A stretch of 31,942 nucleotides of DNA from GCA-003244245 sp039924425 (lineage in GTDB: Bacteria; Actinomycetota; Actinomycetes; Mycobacteriales; Pseudonocardiaceae), in NCBI GenBank assembly GCA_039924425.1, contig JBDTAX010000034.1, positions 1-31,942 of the forward strand. The letters are read 5' to 3'. Both the position numbers and the translations under genes were made by a program. This document shows, piece after piece, positions 15,883 through 22,064 of this stretch (positions are counted from its first letter, which is position 1; every line of letters starts with the position of its first letter). Under the pieces are notes generated by a model. It made no database searches. It was not told the origin of the DNA and was given only the letters and a program-made list of their open reading frames with translations.

Positions 15883-16268
15883 TTCGTTGCGGCGCTGCTG
15901 TAGGGGCGGGTGAGGAGTTCTAGGATATGGCCGTTGGGATCTTCGAAGTACACGCCGCGGCCACCGTCCCTGGTGTTGATCTCACCGGGTTCCTGGCGGT
16001 GCGGGTCGGCCCAGTACCGCGAGCCCAGCCCCCGGAGCCGGTCGAAGATTGTGTCGAATTCAACTTCGCTGACCAGGAACGCATAGTGCTGCGGTCGAAT
16101 GTCCTCCGAGGTCTCCAGGAAATCCAGGCTCACCCCGTTCTCCAGGGTGACCACCAGGAACGGCCCGAACGGGGTCGGCGCGGGCAGCTCCAACAGATCG
16201 GCCAAGAACTTCGCCGAAGCCAGCTTGTCGCGAACCGCGACGATGGTGTGGTTGAGCTCAACAGTCAT
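15879..16268 (-). CDS. VOC-family (glyoxalase/bleomycin resistance fold) protein
   Basis: A 129-residue vicinal-oxygen-chelate protein. It starts TVELNHTIVAVRDKLASAKFLADLL (first metal-ligand histidine in LNHT), continues with PFLVVTLENGVSLDFLE and HYAFLVSEVEFDTIFDRL, and ends in the classic GRGVYFEDPNGHILELLTRPY with the last metal-ligand glutamate. Such single-repeat VOC proteins act as dimers; some are lyases, dioxygenases or drug-binding resistance proteins, and the substrate here is unknown. ATG 16268 has GAGGGGG upstream. A TACAAT -10-like box on the minus strand near 16305 lies in the tail of the truncated sigma gene, so its promoter may come from that remnant. Confidence 0.88.
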   Translation of the reverse strand: MTVELNHTIVAVRDKLASAKFLADLLELPAPTPFGPFLVVTLENGVSLDFLETSEDIRPQHYAFLVSEVEFDTIFDRLRGLGSRYWADPHRQEPGEINTRDGGRGVYFEDPNGHILELLTRPYSSAATN

Positions 16269-16296
16269 GACAACGTCCCCCTCGACGTTTCCCGGG

Positions 16297-16518
16297 TCAT
16301 TGTATCTCCAACGTCCTGTCTGGCACATAATATTCCGTTTGGCCGTTCCGGTGGTGCAGCGCGCGCAGGTAGGTCTCCTGAGTGAGGTCCTCGGCCTCGC
16401 CGCGCTCGCAGAGGTGACACAGGAAACGGTGTACGTCACGCTGGGTAGCGCGAATGAAGGTAGCCAGGGAGCCTGGATCGCCCTGACCAGCCAAGAGTGC
16501 GAGTTTGATGATTCGCAC
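16297..16518 (-). pseudogene. ECF sigma factor, truncated after region 2
   Basis: A 73-codon frame whose first ~58 residues are the start of an ECF sigma factor of the SigC-like group: RIIKLALLAGQGDPGSLATF, RATQRDVHRFLCHL and the region 2.2 signature EAEDLTQETYLRALH. After RALH the family sequence stops; 15 or so unrelated residues (HRNGQTEYYVPDRTLEIQ) lead to a stop. Regions 2.3-2.4 and all of region 4, needed to melt and recognise promoters, are absent. GTG 16518 is the only likely start, with no ribosome site. The 3' part was probably deleted together with intervening DNA, bringing the VOC gene close. A region-2-only protein could in principle be made. Confidence 0.75.
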
Positions 16519-16601
16519 ATCATCTGATCAGGGGTCACCCATTAGAAAATAATAACCACAAGTTGCTGGGAACCCTAGCGTTCTGATGGGCGACAATTGC
16601 T

Positions 16602-16770
16602 GTGGACGGGCTGGCCGCCGTCCGGCAGGCCCTGTCCGACCTGGACAAGGACTCGACCATCTGCGCCGCGGCGATACGCCGGGCACCACGGCCACTGCCG
16701 GATCCACTCCCAGAGCGCCCAGCACGCCGCCGAGCTCTGCCGATCCGAACTGGAGAACATCGCCGGCTAA
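16602..16770 (+). pseudogene. Small Cys/His-containing gene with a frameshift
   Basis: Two reading frames join into one plausible small protein. From GTG 16602 the first reads DGLAAVRQALSDLDKDSTICAAAIR. After about 16680 the +1 frame reads GHHGHCRIHSQSAQHAAELC and then RSELENIAG to a TAA at 16768-16770. The 169-bp span is not a multiple of three. The stop converges exactly with that of the YwaF-like gene (complement 16767-16769), as intact convergent pairs often do. I do not recognise the family; the C...HHGHC cluster could be metal-binding. A sequencing indel or a spurious pair of frames is possible. Confidence 0.4.
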
Positions 16771-17480
16771 GTCCGCGCGACGCTCACCCGCCGCGCCCAG
16801 GGCCAGGTGATCAGCGCCCAGGCGCCGGCGCCCAGAAGCACCTCGGCGAGCAGGTACCACGGCCACGGGCCCAACGCGTCCAGCAGTGACTTCACCCCCG
16901 GTTTGGTGGTGAGAAACCCGTAGTTGGTGCCGGTGGCGCGGTCGAACGCGAACCCCACCACCATCCAGCCGAGCGTGACCGCAACCGCGATCCGATAACC
17001 GCGCCAGTCCGGCCGCAACCCGACCCCCCAGGTCAGGTAGATCGCCGCCCACAGCACCAAGCTGTGCATGCCGAAAAACGCCAGGAACTGCAGCGACGGG
17101 AAGTCCGGCCCGCTCAGCGCCGGGCTGATGAAGGCCTGCGAGGTGAGCGTCAAGCCCCAGAAATAGGTCAGCGCGAACGCCGTCGAGGAGTACGACCACA
17201 ACGCCCACACCGAGGCCATGGACGCCAGGTCGCACAGCTGCAAGGGCAGCGCATTCTTGATCCCCCCCTGCCCGGGCAGCATCCCGTGCAGCCACACCGG
17301 CACCAGGAACCCGGCGAACACCAACGCCAACGCCCGACTCAACCACCGCTCGACGGGCGTGGCGCGATACCGCCGACCAGCGACGACGAGCACCGCGGCA
17401 ACCACCACGAGCACCCCGACCGCCACCCAGTAGGACAACCCGAAAGGCACGAACTGGCGCGCCACCAGCAGCGGTTCCAC
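16767..17480 (-). CDS. TIGR02206/YwaF-like integral membrane protein
   Basis: A 237-residue membrane protein with about six or seven helices, resembling the TIGR02206 (YwaF) family: GLSYWVAVGVLVVVAAVLVV, the conserved LPLQLCDLASMASVWALW, then YFWGLTLTSQAFISPALSGP and FGMHSLVLWAAIYLTWG. It also has the late segment ATGTNYGFLTTKPG. The function of the family is unknown. The frame is open to a TTG at 17522; I prefer the GTG at 17480, which gives MEPLLVARQFVPFGLSYW, the usual short N-terminus. No strong ribosome site. It lies 38 bases downstream of the ATPase gene on the same strand, so the two may share a transcript. Confidence 0.85.
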   Translation of the reverse strand: MEPLLVARQFVPFGLSYWVAVGVLVVVAAVLVVAGRRYRATPVERWLSRALALVFAGFLVPVWLHGMLPGQGGIKNALPLQLCDLASMASVWALWSYSSTAFALTYFWGLTLTSQAFISPALSGPDFPSLQFLAFFGMHSLVLWAAIYLTWGVGLRPDWRGYRIAVAVTLGWMVVGFAFDRATGTNYGFLTTKPGVKSLLDALGPWPWYLLAEVLLGAGAWALITWPWARRVSVART

Positions 17481-17518
17481 ACCTGAAGCGTAGCGAGACT
17501 CAAGAATGGTAGAGGCGA

Positions 17519-18946
17519 TCAACGCTCCGACCAGGCGGACACCAGGTCCTCCGGACCGTAGACAGCCGTCAGATCGTGAGCGGTACAGCCGGAGCGGCTC
17601 ACCGCGATCAACGTGGCGTCATGACCTCCGGGCACCTCGGCACGGTGCGCCGCGAGGTCCGACAGATCACGCTGGTCGAACGGGCTACGGTCGCGCCACT
17701 TGATCGAGCCCACCATGCTGACCCTCGTGGCGCCCGGCCACTGGTCCACACCCACCAGATCGACCTCGACGCTTCCGTTGCGCGTCCAGTAGCCGCCGAT
17801 GACCGCGGTTGCGGCCAGCCGCGGATCGCTGCTGGAAAGGCGTTCCAGGGAGGCGCGCACCAGCGGTTCCACGGCTCGTCCCCGATAGTCGAGCCACGAG
17901 TCGCGCATCCGCGCCAGCGCGAGATCGCACCGGCCACGAGAGATATCGGCCAATGCGGGCTCGATGAAACGTAACCAGAATCGCAAGTAGGAATCAGCGA
18001 CGCGATATCGAGGCTCTCGCGCGGGCCGGGTCGACACCGGCAGATCGGCTGCCACGACCCGCTTGGCTTCCCGCAGCAGGTGCAGCGACCGCGCCAACGG
18101 AGCTGCCTGCAGCCCGGCGCGAGTGGAGATCGCCTTGTTCGTGCGCTCGCCTGCGCCGATCGCGCCGAGCACGTGCCGAGCCTGGATCTCACTGGGGAAC
18201 TCGGCGGCGAGCACAGTGCGCCCGATCGCCACCAGGTCGGAGTTCTCGTCTGTGAGCTGCCCGCGCAGGAATGACATGACGTCGGGGGCGCCGCGCCACT
18301 CAAGGCACAACCGCGGGTAACCACCAGTGACCAGCTGCGCGTCCACCGCGACCGAGCAATCGTCGACACCGATCATCGCCGCGGTATCCGCGACTGTGAA
18401 GGGATCGACGACGAATTCCTTCGCTCGACCGAAAAGTGGCCGGCCGTAGGACGTCAACGCCTCCATCATGGCCAGGTCGGACCCGATGAGAATCATGAGG
18501 ACCGGCATGGATTCGAAGACCCGGTCCCAGGCCGCTTGCAGCGCGCCCTCGAGCGACGGGCTCGCCTCGGTCAGCCAGGGGAACTCATCGAACACCACGA
18601 TGGCGGGGCCAGCGGGCAGCGCCGATGCCACCTGACGCAGTGCCGCATGCCAATTGTCGAGCGTGATGCCATCGAAGAGCTGCGCGCCAGGAAGCGTCGA
18701 GCGCCGGGCCTCCTGCGCCAGCTGCGCCAGCTCCTCCTGAAGACTTGCCAGTCGGGACGCGGTAAAAAACAGCTGCGGCAATCCGCTGCGATCGGCGAAC
18801 TCGGTCACCAACCGGGATTTGCCCGCCTGGCGGCGACCCCGGACGCTGAGCAGCCGCCCCACACCGTCGTTGACGACGGCATCGAGGTGACGCCGCAACC
18901 GCCCGAGGTCCTGCTGGCGCCCGACAAACACTCGCTTGCCCACCAC
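17519..18946 (-). CDS. P-loop ATPase, archaeal-ATPase/DUF234 type
   Basis: A 475-residue STAND-like ATPase. VFVGRQQDLGRL opens the domain; Walker A is GRRQAGKSR (about residues 36-44), Walker B is AIVVFDEFPWL (about 114-123), and the downstream ILIGSDLAMME matches sensor 1. A winged-helix segment follows (TNKAISTRAGLQAAPLARSL), then a C-terminal DUF234-like nuclease-fold region (RYRVADSYLRFWLRFIEP; SVEVDLVGVD; SIKWRDRSPFD) with E, D and K spaced as in PD-(D/E)XK proteins. The frame is open to GTG 19030, but homologous sequence begins near VGKRVFVGRQ and a 15-bp palindrome covers GTG 18946, so I prefer a start at 18946 or 18943. Role unknown; lies beside a restriction-modification set. Confidence 0.85.
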   Translation of the reverse strand: MVGKRVFVGRQQDLGRLRRHLDAVVNDGVGRLLSVRGRRQAGKSRLVTEFADRSGLPQLFFTASRLASLQEELAQLAQEARRSTLPGAQLFDGITLDNWHAALRQVASALPAGPAIVVFDEFPWLTEASPSLEGALQAAWDRVFESMPVLMILIGSDLAMMEALTSYGRPLFGRAKEFVVDPFTVADTAAMIGVDDCSVAVDAQLVTGGYPRLCLEWRGAPDVMSFLRGQLTDENSDLVAIGRTVLAAEFPSEIQARHVLGAIGAGERTNKAISTRAGLQAAPLARSLHLLREAKRVVAADLPVSTRPAREPRYRVADSYLRFWLRFIEPALADISRGRCDLALARMRDSWLDYRGRAVEPLVRASLERLSSSDPRLAATAVIGGYWTRNGSVEVDLVGVDQWPGATRVSMVGSIKWRDRSPFDQRDLSDLAAHRAEVPGGHDATLIAVSRSGCTAHDLTAVYGPEDLVSAWSER

Positions 18947-18984
18947 ATCGATGAGACTACCAGAAATGTTAGTCTCATCGATGT
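18945..18984. promoter_or_regulatory. 15-bp perfect palindrome at the ATPase start
   Basis: ACATCGATGAGACTA (18945-18959) and TAGTCTCATCGATGT (18970-18984) are perfect reverse complements separated by 10 bp. On the plus strand ATGTTAGT is repeated directly at 18966-18973 and 18981-18988, 15 bp apart. The region is AT-richer than its surroundings and the proximal arm touches the proposed GTG start (18946). This is the architecture of an operator over a promoter or start site. Confidence 0.6.
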
Positions 18985-19062
18985 TAGTGTGATACTTCGC
19001 GACGGAGCGGGTGATCAAAGACGACGTCACGTGTGGAGTGGTGGGCCTGGTCGGCGCGGGGG

Positions 19063-19127
19063 ATGATCACGGTTTGTGTGCCGGAAACGACACGGGATGT
19101 CGCTGACGGCACACAAGACACGATCAT
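19063..19127. repeat. 65-bp nested palindrome after the nuclease gene
   Basis: Three concentric arm pairs share one centre at 19095: ATGATC/GATCAT (19063-19068, 19122-19127), TTGTGTGCCG/CGGCACACAA (19074-19083, 19107-19116) and CGACA/TGTCG (19088-19092, 19098-19102), with a 5-base loop. The stop codon of the restriction nuclease (complement 19124-19126) lies in the outer arm. It could be the transcription terminator of the nuclease gene, a REP-like element, or the footprint of a mobile element. Confidence 0.7.
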
Positions 19128-19978
19128 GAGGGCGCGAGTGGCGCTTCGTTGGGGAGCGGCTGGTCGTCGGCGGGTGGCGTGGTGTGAGCGGGGCCGGCAG
19201 TCTCGAGGACCCCAGCAGGGGTACTTCTCCACCACACTAGAGCTGTCTCGTAATCGATGGTCTCGCGATAGAGAATCAGGTAGCCGGGCAAGGCGGTGAG
19301 CTGCCAGCCGACGGGTAGCGCGCCGAGGATGAGCCCAGCGAGCTGTCGCACGCTCAGCGTCGGCGAGTCGGCGTGGATCAAGGCTTGCTGGTCCTGGCGG
19401 GAGGCAATGGTCGCACGCTCGTAGCGGAGATTATACGGCAACTTCCCCTTGACCTCGGCAAGGAGCTCATCGACTCGCCACACACCGGGCGCGAGCTCCA
19501 CCATGGCGTCCAGGTTGATCGGGTATAGGGCGTCGAAGTGATCGGCGGCGATCTGGCTGGTGTCACGGCGCCGACCAGGGTCGTTGTTGCCGAAGCCGTT
19601 GGTGTTCCACGGCGCTCCACCAGCGCCCCGATACTTCTTGATCAACAGAGTCTCCGGCGCGGCCGCTTCAAGATCCTCATCGACATACAGGCAGATGAAA
19701 CTCACCTCGGCCCGCAGCAGACCAGTGCGGCCGGACAGCTTGCGCACGTGGTTGCGCAGCCGCGTCGGCAGGGAGTTGCTGGCTTTGCCGACATACACTC
19801 GCTGGCCACCCAAGAAGAGTTCGTACACACCCGGCCGGTTCTCCAGATGGCCAAGTGAGGCCTCACTCAGCGGCGCTGGATGTAGCGCTGCCAGCCGCTG
19901 CGCGAGTTGGTCCGCCAGTGCCTGGGTGACGCTCAGTTTGAAGTCGGCCGCAGCGCCGAACGACTGGGACGAGATCAC
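19124..19978 (-). CDS. Eco29kI-like GIY-YIG restriction endonuclease
   Basis: A 284-residue nuclease of the Eco29kI family. The GIY-YIG domain shows GVYELFLGGQRVYVGKA (about 50-66), the arginine/histidine segment LPTRLRNHVRKLSGR (70-84), catalytic glutamate in APETLLIKKY (E109) and the following PWNTNGFGNNDPGRRRDTS typical of Eco29kI. Eco29kI cleaves CCGCGG; whether this enzyme does is inference. The frame is open to GTG 20023, but GTG 19978 is preceded by the same promoter-like end as the methyltransferase start, supporting 19978 and a leaderless mRNA. It diverges from the methyltransferase gene and forms a Type II system with it. Confidence 0.88.
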   Translation of the reverse strand: MISSQSFGAAADFKLSVTQALADQLAQRLAALHPAPLSEASLGHLENRPGVYELFLGGQRVYVGKASNSLPTRLRNHVRKLSGRTGLLRAEVSFICLYVDEDLEAAAPETLLIKKYRGAGGAPWNTNGFGNNDPGRRRDTSQIAADHFDALYPINLDAMVELAPGVWRVDELLAEVKGKLPYNLRYERATIASRQDQQALIHADSPTLSVRQLAGLILGALPVGWQLTALPGYLILYRETIDYETALVWWRSTPAGVLETAGPAHTTPPADDQPLPNEAPLAPS

Positions 19979-19986
19979 GGAAGCGA

Positions 19987-19992
19987 ACGGTA
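19987..19992 (-). promoter_or_regulatory. -10 box of the nuclease gene, leaderless
   Basis: On the minus strand TACCGT (19992-19987) is followed by eight bases and then GTG 19978. The 18 bases from this box through the start codon match those at the methyltransferase at 14 positions. Spacing puts transcription start at or next to the GTG. No -35 consensus is seen. Confidence 0.45.
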
Positions 19993-20071
19993 TGGCACAG
20001 CCGTGAAGACCTCTCGCGCACACTGTCCGAAGGCACGCGAGTCACGGCCCGGAACTGTCGGTGTCCTGCGG

Positions 20072-20077
20072 TACGGT
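20072..20077 (+). promoter_or_regulatory. -10 box of the methyltransferase gene, leaderless
   Basis: TACGGT (20072-20077), eight bases, then GTG 20086. There is no ribosome site. This mirrors the arrangement before the nuclease GTG on the other strand, suggesting that both mRNAs start at the start codon. No clear -35 element. Confidence 0.45.
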
Positions 20078-20085
20078 TCCGCTCC

Positions 20086-21369
20086 GTGACTGTCGCTGCT
20101 GGTACGGCCCAGCCATCCGCCACGCGTTCGACACCGGTTGTGGAGGTGGGGACCAGCATTGAGCTGTTCACCGGCGGTGGCGGGTTGGCTCGCGCGATGC
20201 ACGAGGAAGGGTTCCGCCACTTGCTGGTCAACGAGCTGGAGCGGCGCTGCGCTGCGACGCTGCGTGTCAACGGCGCGGTTCGCTACGACCCGGGCCAGCC
20301 GGAACCCGCCAGGCTCACTGATCCGTGGCCGCTGCTCGAAGGGGACGTCCGCGAGATCGACTTCCGGCCCTGGGCCGGGCGGGTGGATGTCGTGGCCGGC
20401 GGGGTGCCCTGCCAGCCGTGGAGCCTGGGCGGCGCGCACCAGGGATACGACGATCCGCGCAACCTCTGGCCGGAGCTGTTTCGCTGTGTGCGGGAGACCC
20501 GGCCACGAGCGGTGATCGCGGAGAACGTCAAGGGCCTGCTACGCCCGTCGTTCGAGCCTTACTACGACTACATCCTGCGGGAGCTGGCCGCGCCGTTCGA
20601 GCAGCGGGTGGATGGCCAGGACTGGGCGGAGCACGACGCCCGACTGGTCCGGGCACTGCGTGTCGAGGGGGATCTCACCGAGCGCTACGACGTGAAGTAC
20701 CTGCTGGTCAACGCGGCGGATTACGGGGTGCCGCAGGTGCGGTGGCGGGTGTTCGTGGTCGCCTTCCGCCGCGACCTCGGCCTGGGCGAGTGGGAGTTCC
20801 CCGCCCCTACCCACTCCCGCGACGCGCTACGCCAAGCGCAGCTCGACGGCTCGTACTGGGTCCAGCACAGCCTGCCCCACCGCGGCGCGAACCCGACCAC
20901 GCGCGGCGCTGCTCGTGGTGCGACGGTTCTCGATGCGGCGGTGCGGCGTTGGCGCACCGTGCGCGACGCCATCCAGGATCTCCCCGAACCGCTCGGAGAC
21001 CGCGACGAACACCCCGAGTGGCTGCATCACTACCGCTGGCCCGGAGCCCGCCAGTACCCCGGGCACACCCCCAATGACCTCGATCGGCCGGCCAAAACCG
21101 TCAAGGCCGGGGTACACGGCGTCCCTGGCGGGGAGTCCGTCTTGCGCCTGGACACTGGTGAGATCCGGTACATGACCGTGCGCGAGGTGGCCCGCACCAT
21201 GACATTTCCGGACACCTGGCGGCTGGCCGGCCCGCGCGGCGAGCAGATGCGCCAGCTCGGCAACGCCGTTCCCGTCAGGTTGGGCGTGGTCATGGCACAC
21301 GCCGTGGCGCACGCCCTGCGCCCAACGCTGGCCAGCGCGACGCCAGGCGTGTCGCCTGGTGACAACTGA
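20086..21369 (+). CDS. DNA (cytosine-5) methyltransferase
   Basis: A 427-residue C5 methyltransferase that transfers a methyl from SAM to cytosine. Motif I is SIELFTGGGGLARAM (24-38). Motif IV is GGVPCQPWSLGGAHQG with catalytic Cys109, motif VI is AENVKGLL (146), and motif VIII is PQVRWRVFVVAFR. A target-recognition region follows (about 230-330), with motif IX around KTVKAGVHG and motif X RQLGNAVPVRLGVVMA. All catalytic motifs are present, so it should be active and protect the host from the divergent Eco29kI-like nuclease, presumably at the same site (CCGCGG if homology holds). GTG 20086 is chosen from the leaderless promoter; GTG 20140 is an alternative. It overlaps vsr by 11 bases. Confidence 0.94.
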   Translation: MTVAAGTAQPSATRSTPVVEVGTSIELFTGGGGLARAMHEEGFRHLLVNELERRCAATLRVNGAVRYDPGQPEPARLTDPWPLLEGDVREIDFRPWAGRVDVVAGGVPCQPWSLGGAHQGYDDPRNLWPELFRCVRETRPRAVIAENVKGLLRPSFEPYYDYILRELAAPFEQRVDGQDWAEHDARLVRALRVEGDLTERYDVKYLLVNAADYGVPQVRWRVFVVAFRRDLGLGEWEFPAPTHSRDALRQAQLDGSYWVQHSLPHRGANPTTRGAARGATVLDAAVRRWRTVRDAIQDLPEPLGDRDEHPEWLHHYRWPGARQYPGHTPNDLDRPAKTVKAGVHGVPGGESVLRLDTGEIRYMTVREVARTMTFPDTWRLAGPRGEQMRQLGNAVPVRLGVVMAHAVAHALRPTLASATPGVSPGDN

Positions 21370-21835
21370 CGAGACCGGCCGACGGGCCCCGCGCGACCCC
21401 GCGGTCACCAGCCGGATAATGGCCAGGGTCCGGTCCAAGGACTCCAAGGCCGAGCTGGCGCTGCGCCGCGCCCTGCACACCCGCGGCTTCCGCTACCGCC
21501 TGCACGGCAAGGACGTCCTCGGGCGACCGGACATCGTCAACCGCTCCCGAAAACTAGCCATCTTCGTCGACGGTGACATGTGGCACGGCAATGAACACCA
21601 CCGCCGCGGCCTGGCCAGTCTCGCCGAGCTGTTCCCCACCCGGACGCAGTGGTGGGTCGCGAAGATCGAAGCGAACATGCGCCGCGATCGCGAGGTCACC
21701 AGCACGCTGCGCGCGCAAGGCTGGACCGTGATCCGGCTATGGGCATCCGACATCCTCGCCGACCCCGACACCGCCGCCCAACACGTCCTCGACGCCACCC
21801 GCCCAATAAAGCATTTAAATGGCTATTGCAACTAG
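21359..21835 (+). CDS. vsr: Very short patch repair (Vsr) endonuclease
   Basis: A 158-residue Vsr nuclease that nicks next to T:G mismatches formed when 5-methylcytosine deaminates. Family signatures are SRIMARVRSKDSKAELALRRAL (the conserved N-terminal part), YRLHGKDVLGRPDIV with the catalytic aspartate of GRPD (D58), and LAIFVDGDMWHGNEHH (67-81). The usual HGC of the metal site reads DGD here, a variant I also associate with other actinobacterial Vsr proteins. The GTG start overlaps the methyltransferase 3' end by 11 bases, so translation is coupled. The pairing with a C5 methyltransferase fits its repair role. The last ten residues (HLNGYCN) run into an AT-rich stretch. Confidence 0.93.
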   Translation: MTTDETGRRAPRDPAVTSRIMARVRSKDSKAELALRRALHTRGFRYRLHGKDVLGRPDIVNRSRKLAIFVDGDMWHGNEHHRRGLASLAELFPTRTQWWVAKIEANMRRDREVTSTLRAQGWTVIRLWASDILADPDTAAQHVLDATRPIKHLNGYCN

Positions 21836-22026
21836 ATTGCATTAATTGACAGCATACAGTCATCATTGGTGTCGCTGTGTAACTCGATCGATGGTAGAGG
21901 GTGAACCGTCGCTTGATCGTCATCGTTTACCAGGGAGTCACGGTCCGACGACCGGTGCCGCAAAGATGAGTGAGAGACATCCCAGGTCTCCTCCTTTGTC
22001 AGCATTTGCGGTGTGTCGTTTAAGCC

Positions 22027-22047
22027 GCCCTGACACTTCATCAGGGC
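22027..22047 (+). promoter_or_regulatory. Dyad just before the DUF4331 ribosome site
   Basis: GCCCTGA (22027-22033) and TCAGGGC (22041-22047) form a 7-bp perfect stem with a 7-base loop, five bases before the ribosome site GGAAGGA (22052-22058). Upstream (21836-22026) is the most AT-rich non-coding stretch of the window and must hold the promoter, but I could not pick out boxes with confidence. The dyad could be an operator or an RNA hairpin that adjusts initiation. Confidence 0.4.
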
Positions 22048-22064
22048 ACTCGGAAGGATGATTG

